A stretch of 64,000 nucleotides of DNA. It comes from Ornithinibacillus gellani. Its GTDB lineage: Bacteria > Bacillota > Bacilli > Bacillales > Amphibacillaceae. The stretch spans positions 248,001 to 312,000 of the forward strand of contig NZ_QTSZ01000029.1 of assembly GCF_003730295.1 (NCBI RefSeq), read 5' to 3'. Positions 43,351 through 52,931 of this stretch are shown here, piece by piece; position 1 is the stretch's first letter, and every line of letters begins with the position of its first letter. Below the pieces are notes generated by a model that was given only the letters and a program-made list of their open reading frames with translations, was not told where the DNA came from and searched no databases. A program made the position numbers and the translations under genes.

Positions 43351-44523
43351 TTATTTATTTTTATTCGTATACTGGCGCATGTGTTCTGTAATTCCAGTAA
43401 CACAAATGGATGCAGGATCCTTCGTAATATCCAGTTCCAATGTAGAACCATCTGTCGGCAGTGTTTTTACAAATTGTTCCTCATATTCCGCTATAGAAAT
43501 TTCTTTCCGTTCTGCAAACAATTCACGATGTCGATCCAAGTAAAGATTCTCGCGGAAATGTTCTGCCAATACACCGGAGAAAAATTCTCCCACAGCCCCT
43601 GATCCATAGCTATACATCCCTATACGTGCGCCTGATTGAATATTTTCGGCTTGCTCGAGTAAAGACAGCAAACTTAAATATAGTGAACCTGTATAAATAT
43701 TTCCAACGTTACGATTATATGTTGTGCTTGTTTGATAATGGTCCTGTAATCGTTGCTGATCCGCTTCATTGCCCTCGTCTAAAATTTGGCGTAAAGCTTT
43801 TAAACCCATTTTTGTATAAGGCATATGGAAACAAATTGCTTCCATATCATGAATACTGCGGTTTGATTTTTCTTTATATTGCTCCCATACTTGCTTGAAA
43901 AATGCCATGTACTGCTCATTCGAAAACTTACCATCGACATACGCTGTATTAGAGTATACAGGACGCCAAAAATCCATAATATCAGATGTATAATAAACCG
44001 TTTCATCATCTAATTCTAACACACGCGGATTTGCCGAAATGATTAAGGCTACCGCTCCAGCTCCTTGAGTGGATTCTCCTGGTGTATTCAAACCATATCG
44101 AGCAATATCAGATGCCAGCACGAGTACTTTGCTATCAGGGTTAAGTGCAATATGTCCTTTTGCTAATTGAATAGCAGCTGTTGCACCATAGCATGCCTGT
44201 TTTAATTCTACCGCACGGGCTTCTGGTTTTAAATCAAGCAGACGATGCACATATACGGCTGCTGCTTTGGAATGATCGATACCTGATTCGGTACCGAAGA
44301 GCACCATATCAATATGTGCGCGGTCCGTTTCATCCAACATATCTAATGCAGCATTTGCTGCCAATGTAACAGGATCCTGCGTTAATGGAGCTACCGACAT
44401 TTCACTTTGTCCGATACCAATTGTAAATTTAGCTGGTTCAACCCCACGTGCTTCAGCTAGTTTGTTCATATCAACATATAAATGCGGCGTATAAAAGCCT
44501 ATTTTATCAATTCCAATCTTCAT
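43351..44523 (-). CDS. mvaS: Hydroxymethylglutaryl-CoA synthase (mevalonate pathway)
   Basis: 390 residues from the ATG at 44523, preceded by GGAGGGAATAGAGAA. Catalytic Glu79 (GTESGID) and Cys111 (QACYGATAA) lie at the positions known in the staphylococcal enzyme, and GNIYTGSLYLSL and SYGSGAVGEFF also match. It condenses acetyl-CoA with acetoacetyl-CoA for isoprenoid synthesis. B. subtilis uses the MEP route instead, so this gene marks a lineage with mevalonate enzymes. No other mva gene is in the window. Confidence 0.94.
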   Translation of the reverse strand: MKIGIDKIGFYTPHLYVDMNKLAEARGVEPAKFTIGIGQSEMSVAPLTQDPVTLAANAALDMLDETDRAHIDMVLFGTESGIDHSKAAAVYVHRLLDLKPEARAVELKQACYGATAAIQLAKGHIALNPDSKVLVLASDIARYGLNTPGESTQGAGAVALIISANPRVLELDDETVYYTSDIMDFWRPVYSNTAYVDGKFSNEQYMAFFKQVWEQYKEKSNRSIHDMEAICFHMPYTKMGLKALRQILDEGNEADQQRLQDHYQTSTTYNRNVGNIYTGSLYLSLLSLLEQAENIQSGARIGMYSYGSGAVGEFFSGVLAEHFRENLYLDRHRELFAERKEISIAEYEEQFVKTLPTDGSTLELDITKDPASICVTGITEHMRQYTNKNK

Positions 44524-44552
44524 TTCTCTATTCCCTCCATACATCGCGCCAT

Positions 44553-44566
44553 TGTAAGCGCTCTAA
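44553..44566 (+). promoter_or_regulatory. Putative cre (CcpA) site near the mvaS start
   Basis: TGTAAGCGCTCTAA matches TGWAANCGNTNWCA at all but one position and contains the AAGCGCT core. It lies 30-43 bp upstream of the mvaS start codon, where CcpA would repress. Promoter hexamers nearby are not clear. Confidence 0.35.
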
Positions 44567-44908
44567 CTATGTTATATTATTCACAATCTTACCGTACATA
44601 TCATAACATAAGTCGACAAATTTTTGCTCAATTTTGAGCTTGCAAAAAACTGGGATTCCAACACTTTCTTGTACAAACTGGTATTTCACCATTTTTTCAA
44701 CAAACATTTTTTAGTTATCCTTTATTTTTTGACTGCATAACCGATAAATAATGAGAGAGGCTGTTCAGGTAAATTAGTGAAACTAATAATTGGAAATAAA
44801 TAAACCGTAGTATGCCGTTTATTATCCAAGTGTTTCAACTGATATGACAGTCAATGATAGATGTTTATTCTCCAATGCAAAGATTGGCGATATGGATGGA
44901 GGTTCAAA
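44567..44908 (+). other. Intergenic region, divergent mvaS / motA
   Basis: About 340 bp, AT-rich. It presumably contains the promoter of the stator operon. A TAAA...GCCG pair near 44800 resembles a sigma-D promoter only with wrong spacing. Nothing else was seen. Confidence 0.45.
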
Positions 44909-45694
44909 ATGGATAAAACAACTTTAGTAGGAATCGTGCTCGGATTAGTAGCTGTTTTAGTAGGGATGGTGCTGAAGGGGGTTGCTTTCAGTGCATTATT
45001 TAATCCAGCGGCTCTGTTGATCATCTTTGTCGGAACGGCTGCATCCATTTGTATTGCCTTCCCATGGCAAACGGTAAAAAAGGTACCAGCATTATTAAAG
45101 ATTATTTTCTTTAATCAACAACAACAGGATCTCCGCGAATTAATCGAACAGTTTACAGACTGGACAGAGTTAACGAGACGTGAAGGATTACTAGCATTAG
45201 AAACAAAGATTCAAGAATCAGACGATCCCTTCCTCAACTCCGGCCTACAATTTGCAATTGATGGTCAGACACCGGAGTTTATTCGGGAAGTAATGCTTGA
45301 AAAGGTAGACGCCATGGAAAAGCGACATGCAGAAGGTATTGCCTTATTTTCACAGGCTGGAACCTATGCACCAACACTCGGTGTACTCGGAGCGGTAATT
45401 GGTTTGATTGCTGCACTTGGAAATCTGGAGGACATGAATGTATTAGGGACCGCCATATCTGCGGCCTTCATGGCAACATTATTTGGAATTTTTACCGGAT
45501 ATGTGCTTTGGCACCCTTTCGCAAATAAGCTCAGTGAAAAATCTAAACGTGAGGTTCATCGTATGGAATTAATGATTGAGGGAATCCTGTCAATTGCTAG
45601 TGGTGATTCTCCAATTGTTGTAAAAGACAAGCTAAGTTCACATCTGACCGCACGCGAAGCAGCCATGCTTGGGGAAAAGTCAAATGAGGAATAG
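44909..45694 (+). CDS. motA: Flagellar motor stator protein, MotA/MotP type
   Basis: 261 residues from the ATG at 44909 (GGAGG upstream). Four membrane helices occur in the MotA pattern: KTTLVGIVLGLVAVLVGMVL, FNPAALLIIFVGTAAS, then after the cytoplasmic loop PTLGVLGAVIGLIAAL and GTAISAAFMATLFGIFTGYVL. The conserved prolines and the charged cytoplasmic loop (DFxxxR-like FIREVMLEKVDAMEKRHAEG) are present. It forms the ion channel of the torque-generating unit with the next gene, which overlaps it by 11 bp. Whether it is H+-type MotA or Na+-type MotP cannot be fixed from sequence alone. Confidence 0.9.
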   Translation: MDKTTLVGIVLGLVAVLVGMVLKGVAFSALFNPAALLIIFVGTAASICIAFPWQTVKKVPALLKIIFFNQQQQDLRELIEQFTDWTELTRREGLLALETKIQESDDPFLNSGLQFAIDGQTPEFIREVMLEKVDAMEKRHAEGIALFSQAGTYAPTLGVLGAVIGLIAALGNLEDMNVLGTAISAAFMATLFGIFTGYVLWHPFANKLSEKSKREVHRMELMIEGILSIASGDSPIVVKDKLSSHLTAREAAMLGEKSNEE

Positions 45695-46475
45695 AAAAAC
45701 AAAGAAAAAATTGCATATTGATGAATCATGGCTCCTCCCCTATGCTGATTTACTAACCTTGCTCTTGGCATTGTTTATCGTTTTATTTGCCATGAGTGAA
45801 GTCGATGTCAAGAAATACAAAGAACTATCCGAAGTATTTAAGAGTGAATTCTCATCAAGTGGAGATGGCATTTTGGAAAGTAAAGATATGAATGTCGAAA
45901 GCCCTGAGGATGATATGCTGGAAGAACCAGATTCTTTAGATGTTCCAGACAAAAAAGAATCAGAAGAAGAAGATTCAGAAAAAATTTATGCAGAAAGCCT
46001 TGAAAATCTGAAGCAGGTTCAGGCAGACATTAATCAATATATTCATGAACAAGGCCTAAGTGATGTACTGGGAACGAAGCTGACAGACGAAGGCTTGCTC
46101 ATTACCATTTCCAATGATGTCACTTTTGACTCAGGTAGTGCTATTGTCAAAAGCGGTGGTGAAGATATTGCCCATGCCATTGCGAAGCTGTTAAATAATG
46201 ATCCACCGCTGCAAGTGATTGTCAGTGGACATGCCGATGATCGCCCCATGCACAACCATGAATTTGCATCCAACTGGGAGCTTAGCGTTGCTAGAGCAGT
46301 TAACTTCATGAGTCTTGTGCTAAATAATGACAAGCTTGACCCGACGAAATTCAGTGCGAAAGGCTATGGTGAATTTCAGCCAATCGTCCCTAACACCAGC
46401 GAAGAAAATCGCAGAAAAAATCGTCGTGTGGAAGTGCTGGTCCTTCCACGTTACCAGCTTGATACAGATACATAA
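45684..46475 (+). CDS. motB: Flagellar motor stator protein, MotB/MotS type
   Basis: 263 residues from the ATG at 45684. The basic N-terminus is followed by a single membrane helix (PYADLLTLLLALFIVLFAMS) with the ion-binding Asp22. A strongly acidic linker of about 55 residues comes next (residues ~60-110). The C-terminal OmpA-like peptidoglycan-binding domain contains VSGHADDRPMHNHEFASNWELS. The acidic linker is longer than usual and may suit a saline environment (inference). It is translationally coupled to the motA-like gene and ends in a strong terminator. Confidence 0.9.
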   Translation: MRNRKTKKKLHIDESWLLPYADLLTLLLALFIVLFAMSEVDVKKYKELSEVFKSEFSSSGDGILESKDMNVESPEDDMLEEPDSLDVPDKKESEEEDSEKIYAESLENLKQVQADINQYIHEQGLSDVLGTKLTDEGLLITISNDVTFDSGSAIVKSGGEDIAHAIAKLLNNDPPLQVIVSGHADDRPMHNHEFASNWELSVARAVNFMSLVLNNDKLDPTKFSAKGYGEFQPIVPNTSEENRRKNRRVEVLVLPRYQLDTDT

Positions 46476-46508
46476 CCCGTCACTCCTGAAGTGGCGGGTT
46501 TTTTATTA
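46473..46508 (+). terminator. Terminator of the stator operon
   Basis: AACCCGTCAC and GTGGCGGGTT form a stem (one mismatch) followed by TTTTTTATTATT. Confidence 0.85.
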
Positions 46509-46535
46509 TTGAAAAAATGAACGGCAGCATATATC

Positions 46536-46646
46536 ATAAAGTGAAACCTCAAACACTCAGGCCTTTACTGGCTGTTGATCCACCACTTACAATGCTTGTT
46601 TTCAACAAAATTATTGAGGTGAGGGGCTTACAGCCAGTTAATCTGT
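46536..46646 (+). repeat. Dispersed structured repeat, copy 5 (hairpin I deleted)
   Basis: Starts ATAAAGTGAAACCTC and then jumps to ACTCAGGCCTTTACTGG, lacking hairpin I. Hairpin II and the right end are intact, and it joins copy 6 in tandem. Confidence 0.85.
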
Positions 46647-46804
46647 GATAAAGTGAAACTTCAATCAGTGGGGGTCTTCGCATTTCCCCCACTGATTGTT
46701 AGTTGAACCAATCAGGCCTTTACTGGCTGTTGATCCACCACTTACTATGCTTGTTTTCAACAAAATTCTTGAGGTGGAGGGCTTACAGCCAGTTAATCTG
46801 TGGT
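46647..46804 (+). repeat. Dispersed structured repeat, copy 6 (best-preserved)
   Basis: Full copy. Hairpin I is a perfect 13-bp stem (CAATCAGTGGGGG with CCCCCACTGATTG). Hairpin II has outer ACTGGCTGT/ACAGCCAGT and inner CCACC/GGTGG stems, with a small TTGTT/AACAA cap. Confidence 0.92.
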
Positions 46805-47179
46805 AATATGGAGTTGTTCTATAGTTTGAAAAAATTCAGGAGTGATTATCATTAGAAAACATGTTAAACGTTTACACATTGCTTTCTAGGGGATGATGCC
46901 ACTGTCAGTGATTCATGTGAACATGTACTTGTGGGAGGTGGAGTAGCTTCCGCCTCACAGTGGTTGGCACAAAAACGGAAACGACATTTAAAACCAATCG
47001 GGGTTCGGATCAAAGGATGGAAAATGCCTTTGTGAAGTCGGAACAAGAAGTAATCGTTTTGAAAACAAAACGGTGAATCAATCCCTTCCATGGAAAGCCT
47101 GAAGCTGCCTTTTTTGCAGGCAGAAAAGCGAACAGAACCCTTTTCTCCATCGTTCATAAAACGATTTGGAGGAAAGCAA
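46805..47179 (+). other. Gene-free stretch before the RNHCP gene
   Basis: About 375 bp with less AT-rich composition than most intergenic regions here. Both strands carry open stretches of 50-110 codons without a convincing start or family match. It could be a decayed gene or an untranslated leader. Nothing more specific is visible. Confidence 0.4.
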
Positions 47180-47500
47180 ATGAGTAGACGACTAGAAAAC
47201 ACAGCATTTCAATGTGAGCATTGTGATCAGCACGTATTACCACTAACAAACGGCAGCTACCGAAACCATTGTCCCTTCTGCCTGTATTCGAAGCATTTAG
47301 ATAACCAACCAGGTGATAGAAGCAATAACTGTAAAGGGTTAATGGAACCAATTGGACTGGACTATTCCAATAAAAAAGGCTACCAAATCATTCACCAATG
47401 TCAAACATGTGGTGAAATTAAGAAAAACAAGGCTGCCACACACACGATTCAGCCGGATCATATTCTTTTTTTACAGCAGCAAATTGCTAATCTGCTATAA
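47180..47500 (+). CDS. RNHCP-domain protein (zinc-ribbon-like)
   Basis: 106 residues from the ATG at 47180, after TTTGGAGGAAAGCAA. The RNHCP signature is seen as [15 protein letters not shown], then a GDR motif and [11 protein letters not shown] second CQTCGE pair follows. Together with FQCEHC near the N-terminus this makes three Cys pairs, suggesting one or two zinc ribbons. The family is widespread but uncharacterised; nucleic-acid binding is an inference from the fold. Confidence 0.85.
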   Translation: MSRRLENTAFQCEHCDQHVLPLTNGSYRNHCPFCLYSKHLDNQPGDRSNNCKGLMEPIGLDYSNKKGYQIIHQCQTCGEIKKNKAATHTIQPDHILFLQQQIANLL

Positions 47501-47546
47501 AGCAGCTTATCGGAAAATCATGTGGCATCGTTCAAATGCATGCCAA

Positions 47547-47588
47547 CAAAAAAGATCAGCAGGGGATGATCCTCTACTGATCTTTTTA
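47547..47588 (+). terminator. Bidirectional terminator between RNHCP and EAL genes
   Basis: AAAAAGATCAG and CTGATCTTTTT are the outer arms of a hairpin between convergent genes, with T runs on both strands. Confidence 0.8.
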
Positions 47589-47591
47589 TAT

Positions 47592-48302
47592 TTAGCCATG
47601 CTGCTCCAACGGCAATGGCCGACCAAGGTAATAGCCTTGTCCCAACTCAACCCCAATTTGTTTTGCTACTTCGATATCTTCCGCTGTTTCCAATCCTTCC
47701 AGCACAACTTGATACTGATCCCCAAGTTCATGCAACATTTTTTCAATATAAGCTTGATTTATGCTAGAGTCTACGAAGTTTTTTGCAAAATATCGGTCAA
47801 ATTTAATAATATCTGGCCCCAATTCAACAATGGTAAGGAGCGGATATTTTCCTTTTCCGACATCATCGAGCGCTATTCGAAAACCTTCCTGACGTAAAAT
47901 TTCCAGCTGTCCTTTTAATGCTTGGAAGCTTTCAATCGTTTCCCCTTCGTTTATTTCCAGCACGACCTGTGATGGACTGATTTTTGCCTTACTGCTCATC
48001 TGTTGAACGCGTGTTAAAAACGTCGGATGAACGATGGTCGAAGGGAAAATATTTATATATAAGAATTGACCTTCTGGAATATTCCAATTTGTATCCAGTG
48101 CTTGGTCTATTGATTCCATATCTAATTCAAATAATAAATGATGCTTTCTTGCATGATGAAAGAACTCGACTGGACTTGGAAACTGTTCTGCACGAAGTAA
48201 TGCTTCGTATCCATGCAATGTTTGACTCGCCAAATGCACAATCGGCTGAAAAACATGGTGAAAAACAATATCTTTGTTTTTTGATGAACGGTTCAATCCC
48301 AT
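47592..48302 (-). CDS. EAL-domain protein (c-di-GMP phosphodiesterase-like)
   Basis: 236 residues, a stand-alone EAL domain. The signature is YEALLR (in place of EAL-L-R), followed by the NIFPST, LEINEGE, LDDVGKG, KFDRYF, EGLET and QGYYLGRP segments. Most metal- and substrate-binding residues (E, N, E, D-D, K, E, Q) are kept, although the usual KID reads KFD. It probably cleaves c-di-GMP or at least binds it. It starts 33 bp after an MCP gene on the same strand, linking it to motility control. Confidence 0.87.
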   Translation of the reverse strand: MGLNRSSKNKDIVFHHVFQPIVHLASQTLHGYEALLRAEQFPSPVEFFHHARKHHLLFELDMESIDQALDTNWNIPEGQFLYINIFPSTIVHPTFLTRVQQMSSKAKISPSQVVLEINEGETIESFQALKGQLEILRQEGFRIALDDVGKGKYPLLTIVELGPDIIKFDRYFAKNFVDSSINQAYIEKMLHELGDQYQVVLEGLETAEDIEVAKQIGVELGQGYYLGRPLPLEQHG

Positions 48303-48335
48303 TCGCTTGCCTCCTGTTCCAAAAATCTCTGCGAA

Positions 48336-50027
48336 TCAAAGCTTAAATTGACCAACAAGTACGTTCAATTCTTCAGCCATCTCTGCCAATTGACCAGCAC
48401 TTGCTGCCACTTCCTCCATCGAACCGCTTGATTGCTGTGCGGATGCAGCTGTTTGCTCGACACCTGCAGCTGCCTCTTCAGAAACGGATGCGATTTCTTC
48501 AATGGAGCCATTCATTTCCTGGCTATTCGAAACAATTTCTGTTAGCCCTTCTGAAACCTTTTTAATATTATTCACCATTTCCGTAACAGCATTGCTTATT
48601 TGATGGAAGGTTGTACCAGTAGCCTGTATTTGTTCCGTTCCAGCTTCCACTTCCGCAAAACCATTTTTCAAAGAAGCAGCAACCGTACTTGATTCATCCT
48701 GAATTGAGGTAACAATGCCCGTAATATCATTCACCGAAAGTCCGACTTGTTCAGCAAGCTTCCTTACTTCATCTGCGACAACAGCAAACCCTTTGCCATG
48801 TTCACCAGCACGTGCCGCTTCAATCGCTGCATTCAATGCAAGTAAATTGGTCTGGTCTGCAATATCTCGAATCACTGAAACCAGCTTGGAAATTTCCTGG
48901 GATTGCTGGTCCAGCAGCTGCATTTGTTCAACGGATTCCTTCACAATCGTGTTTATTTTTTCCATTTGTGCGGTTGAAGAATCCATTCGCTCTCTTCCTT
49001 CCGCAGTCATATCGAGAACCTTTAATGAGTTCTCCTCAATTCGGTTACCATTTTCATTCGCCATTTCTACTTTTTCTGTAAATACTCCCATAATAGAAGT
49101 TAAATCACTGGCACTATTCGCTTGAGTTTCCGCTCCTGTTGCGAGTTCTTCCATCGTAATCGCTACTTGCTCTGTGCCGGACTTCACTTCACCAGCAGAC
49201 TGTGTAAGCTCTTCACTATGACTGGAAACCGTTTCAGACAGTTCTAATATCCGTTGCAGCATATGACGATTTTTATCACTCATCGTATTCATTGCTTCAA
49301 TAAGATGAGAAATCTCATCTTTCGTACGGGTTTCCATCGGTTCCTGACTTAAATCGCCTTCAGCCATCTGATTCATCCGGTCACGCACGGCAACAATTGG
49401 TTTGGAGATAGAACGCGAGGTAATAAATGTTACGATAATACTAGCAATAATTACCAAAGCCATAATAGCCATTAGAAAAATCATGGCATTGGAACTGACA
49501 AACAGCGTATCTTCACCAGAATCCATAATAATTTCTTCACGTTCTGCAGCCATTTGTTTAATCCCATCAATAATTTCATTAGCGGCTGCATTTGATTCCT
49601 TCATGAGCTTCTTCGCTTCATTCGTATGCCCTTCCGAAAACGTTTCTACGGCTTCTATTATATACTGCTCCCAGCTTCCCTTTTGTTCAATAAGGGATTT
49701 GGCCTTTTCTGAATCTGTTACCTTTAATATATTTTCCTCGTACACGTCACCGGCTTCTATAGCTGTAAAAAATTGATCCTTTAGACCTGTCTCATTGTAT
49801 AAAATATATCCTCGTGCCAAGGAATTGATTTCAAGTATATTCATTGTCAAATTTTCATCCGCAATCAATAGCGGCAACTGCTGCTCCACCATATCTTCGG
49901 ACTTCTCTGTGATTTCCTGGAATGCAAGTGTAACTAGTACACCAAGTACAATGACCAATGCTAATACAAGGGAAAATCCAGTAATTATTTTTTTGCGAAT
50001 ACTATTAAACTGAAACCATTTCTTCAT
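48336..50027 (-). CDS. Methyl-accepting chemotaxis protein, helical-bundle sensor type
   Basis: 563 residues from the ATG at 50027, after TTGGGGATATCAAC. Helix 1 ([19 protein letters not shown]), a helical sensor of about 150 residues, helix 2 ([20 protein letters not shown]), HAMP and the signalling rod ([18 protein letters not shown]) follow the same plan as the MCP at 35.8 kb, with which it is clearly paralogous. The ligand is unknown. It is probably co-transcribed with the EAL gene downstream. Confidence 0.9.
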   Translation of the reverse strand: MKKWFQFNSIRKKIITGFSLVLALVIVLGVLVTLAFQEITEKSEDMVEQQLPLLIADENLTMNILEINSLARGYILYNETGLKDQFFTAIEAGDVYEENILKVTDSEKAKSLIEQKGSWEQYIIEAVETFSEGHTNEAKKLMKESNAAANEIIDGIKQMAAEREEIIMDSGEDTLFVSSNAMIFLMAIMALVIIASIIVTFITSRSISKPIVAVRDRMNQMAEGDLSQEPMETRTKDEISHLIEAMNTMSDKNRHMLQRILELSETVSSHSEELTQSAGEVKSGTEQVAITMEELATGAETQANSASDLTSIMGVFTEKVEMANENGNRIEENSLKVLDMTAEGRERMDSSTAQMEKINTIVKESVEQMQLLDQQSQEISKLVSVIRDIADQTNLLALNAAIEAARAGEHGKGFAVVADEVRKLAEQVGLSVNDITGIVTSIQDESSTVAASLKNGFAEVEAGTEQIQATGTTFHQISNAVTEMVNNIKKVSEGLTEIVSNSQEMNGSIEEIASVSEEAAAGVEQTAASAQQSSGSMEEVAASAGQLAEMAEELNVLVGQFKL

Positions 50028-50300
50028 GTTGATATCCCCAATTCGATGTTTATTATGCAGCAATTAATGTAGAATTGTTCACATAAAAATATGCTCACAA
50101 TCTGTATACCTTCTCCCTATTCTGATTTGGTGTGCACGACCTCTCCAGGATAGGGATTTGTGTTCTTAAATAGCTGCAGGCAAATAGACCTATTTTTGTT
50201 ATCGGCAAAAATCAGCAACAAATGAAGTATTTTTCTAAAAAATCGATAGAATATCCAGGAAACAGGTGAAGAACTTCACCAATACGGCAGTTGGGGTATA

Positions 50301-50397
50301 ATAAAGTAAAACTTCTCTTAGTGGGTTTTTCGCTTACAATTCTTGTTATCAACAAAAATGCTTGAATTGGGGGGCTTACAGCCAATTAATCTGGATA
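50301..50397 (+). repeat. Dispersed structured repeat, copy 7 (internal deletion)
   Basis: Left end ATAAAGTAAAACTTC, then part of the left arm of hairpin I fused directly to the loop region of hairpin II, and a normal right end (GGGGCTTACAGCCAATTAATCTG). The middle ~60 bp are lost. Confidence 0.8.
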
Positions 50398-50462
50398 AAT
50401 AGAGGGAATGGAAGTCTTTCGCATTAAAATATTGGAAATGAAGCCTGGAGGTAATCAAAGGT

Positions 50463-51353
50463 ATGCATATAGATAATTTAAACATGTTCTGCCAAGTCAT
50501 AGAAGAAGGAAGTATTAGCCAGGTCGCACGTCTAAATTACGTTTCACAGCCTGCAGTTACAAGTAAAATTCAACAATTAGAAAATCATTATGGTATTCCC
50601 TTATTCGACCGAACCCAAGGCAAACTTACCGCTTCTGAAGCTGGAACGGTGCTTTACCCATATGCAAAAGAGATATTATCCTGCTTTCGACGCAGCGAGG
50701 AAGAGGTCAAACAGCTCTATACAGCTTATCAGGAAACATTACGGATTGGGGCCAGTTTAACGATTGGTGAATATTACCTCCCGCAAATGCTTGGGAAATT
50801 TAAAAAGCTGGAGCCGCATATTGACTTCAGTTTAAAAATAGGCAGTACGCCACATATTATGGCTAGCATGGAAAATCACGATATCGATATCGCACTCGTC
50901 GAAGGCATGGTCACAAATAAAGAATTTCAAATCCAGCAATTTGCTACAGATGAATTAATTTTAATTGTTCCCGTTAACCATCCATGGAACAATCGAATAA
51001 AGATACATATAGAAGATATATTACAAGCATGCTTCATTTGGCGGGAAAAAGATGCCGGAGCACGAAAAATATTAGAAAATCTATTCCAGCAGCATGGCAT
51101 TTTAGAGCGAATGTCATCCACATTAACACTCGGCAGCACATAGGCAATTAAAAGTGCTGTCGAATCCGGATTAGGAATCGGTATCGTTCCAAAACTCTCC
51201 GTAGCACACGAATTAAAGCTTGGTGTCATCAAAGAAGTTCCCATCGCTTCATGTCAAATATCCAGAGACTTATGGATTGTGAAACGGCATGAACGAATAC
51301 CTCGAGATAGCATTCGCCTACTGACTGATTTCATTCAAAATAATACTTTCTAA
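50463..51353 (+). pseudogene. LysR-family regulator interrupted by a single in-frame TAG
   Basis: ATG after GGAGGTAATCAAAGGT. An N-terminal LysR helix-turn-helix (LNMFCQVIEEGSISQVARLNY, VSQPAVTSKIQQLE) and a periplasmic-binding-like effector domain follow. At 51141-51143 a TAG interrupts LTLGSTxAIKSAVESGLGI. Family members have Glu there, so GAG to TAG is the simplest change. The frame then continues cleanly to TAA at 51351, restoring a normal 296-codon LysR gene. As written it yields a 226-residue product lacking the last third. The next operon is a sulfide module, so it was probably its regulator (CysL-like, inference). Confidence 0.85.
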
Positions 51354-51356
51354 CGG

Positions 51357-51390
51357 AAAACAGACACGCTCCATGGTCTGTTTTTTTCTT
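51357..51390 (+). terminator. Terminator of the LysR gene
   Basis: AACAGAC and GTCTGTT form a short stem, followed by TTTTTTCTTT. Its survival after the intact C-terminal frame supports 51353 as the true gene end. Confidence 0.7.
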
Positions 51391-51568
51391 TATACCCCAT
51401 AGCAAATCCCTATGACTGCTCCGATTATCCTTATGATAGTATGAATAGTGAATGGACATGCCTTTGCGCATACCGATTTGTTGATACAAACGTAGATAGC
51501 AGTTCCGTATCCGTCATATGTGAAAGTAGTAAATGTGAAAGCGTCATCAAATAAGAGGAGGCAATACA

Positions 51569-52768
51569 TTGACTGAAGTTAACAGTTCTAAAGTGGTTAT
51601 TGTTGGAGCAGGTTCGGCAGGTATCTCTATCGCATCACGACTACTTCGTAAAGCACCTTATTTAAAAAATCAGATCACATTAATCGATCCCGCAGAGGTT
51701 CATTACTATCAGCCACTATGGACACTCGTTGGTGGTGGTCAATCGCAATTAGCAGATTCAAGAAGAACCCAAGCATCTGTCATGCCCCATGATGTCACCT
51801 GGATCAAGGAAGCAGTACAAGCATTCCATCCAGATGAAAACTGCGTAATCACTGACAAAGGAACTACATTGCAATATGAATATTTGGTAGTCGCTGCTGG
51901 TATTGAAATCAAATGGAATCAAGTAAAAGGACTTCGTGAGGCGCTAACTACAGATGGTGTTTCAACAAACTACTCTGCAGATTCGGTGGAAGATACATGG
52001 AAAAACATCCAAAACTTCCGAGGCGGAAATGCTATTTTCACACAGCCTAGCACTCCAATAAAATGCGGAGGTGCACCCCAGAAAATTATGTATTTGGCAG
52101 ATGATGCCTTTGCAAAAGCAGGAATCAAGGACAAAACAACAATACAATTTTACTCAGGTACAGGAAGTATTTTTGCGGTACCTCGTTATGCAAAAACACT
52201 TGAACAGGTTATTACCAGAAAGGCAATCAAAGCTAGTTATTTAATGGACTTGGTCGAAATAGATGGAGAACAAAAAACAGCCACATTTCAGCATATTGAA
52301 ACAGGGGACCAAACGACCGAATCATACGACATGATTCATGTCACTCCACCTATGGGCGCACCAGCTTTTATTGCCTCCAGTTCTCTAGCAAACTCGGATG
52401 GCTGGGTTGATGTAGATCCATATACTTTACAGCATACAAGCTATACTAATATTTTCAGTGCAGGGGATTGTGCAAGTCTGCCAACCTCTAAGACTGGTGC
52501 AGCTATTCGACAGCAAGCTCCTGTTGCAGCAAATAATTTATTGGCAGCGATGAACGGACAACCACTTCAGCACAAATATAATGGTTACACGTCATGTCCA
52601 CTCGTGACAGGGGTTAATCGTCTTATTATGGCAGAATTCACCTATGATAATATTCCTGCTGAAACCTTTCCGATAGATCAATCCAAGGAACGAATGAGCA
52701 TGTATCTAGTAAAGAAAAATCTATTACCTATCATGTATTGGAATGGCATGCTAAAAGGAACCATGTAG
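51569..52768 (+). CDS. sqr: Sulfide:quinone oxidoreductase (type II-like)
   Basis: 399 residues; the start is TTG after GAGGAGGCAATACA. The N-terminal FAD motif is VVIVGAGSAGISIA. The two redox cysteines are Cys166 (PIKCGGAPQK) and Cys343 (GYTSCPLVTG), and the second FAD motif is IFSAGDCASLP. It oxidises sulfide to persulfide/polysulfide and passes electrons to menaquinone at the membrane. It is first in an operon with DUF1641, MBL-rhodanese and TauE/SafE genes, i.e. sulfide detoxification. Confidence 0.92.
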   Translation: MTEVNSSKVVIVGAGSAGISIASRLLRKAPYLKNQITLIDPAEVHYYQPLWTLVGGGQSQLADSRRTQASVMPHDVTWIKEAVQAFHPDENCVITDKGTTLQYEYLVVAAGIEIKWNQVKGLREALTTDGVSTNYSADSVEDTWKNIQNFRGGNAIFTQPSTPIKCGGAPQKIMYLADDAFAKAGIKDKTTIQFYSGTGSIFAVPRYAKTLEQVITRKAIKASYLMDLVEIDGEQKTATFQHIETGDQTTESYDMIHVTPPMGAPAFIASSSLANSDGWVDVDPYTLQHTSYTNIFSAGDCASLPTSKTGAAIRQQAPVAANNLLAAMNGQPLQHKYNGYTSCPLVTGVNRLIMAEFTYDNIPAETFPIDQSKERMSMYLVKKNLLPIMYWNGMLKGTM

Positions 52769-52931
52769 CAATTAGCTAGAAATGGCTATTAATAGATGAA
52801 TACAATTAGCCGTAATCCCAACCTGTACTGGAACTACTCTGGTCATGTAGGCCGTCTGATTCGGAAGCGAAGCCACGTAAAACAGTTGGAAGTGAACAAG
52901 AAATATACTTACATTACGGGGAGGAACATGG

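Noticed and set aside
44760-44850. Sigma-D promoter for the motA-like gene (TAAA ... GCCGTTTA)
   Set aside because: The spacing is 9 or 13 bp rather than about 15, and the -10 match is poor.
46864-47202. Open frame of 112 codons on the - strand
   Set aside because: It overlaps the start of the well-supported RNHCP gene, has no ribosome site and shows no recognisable domain.
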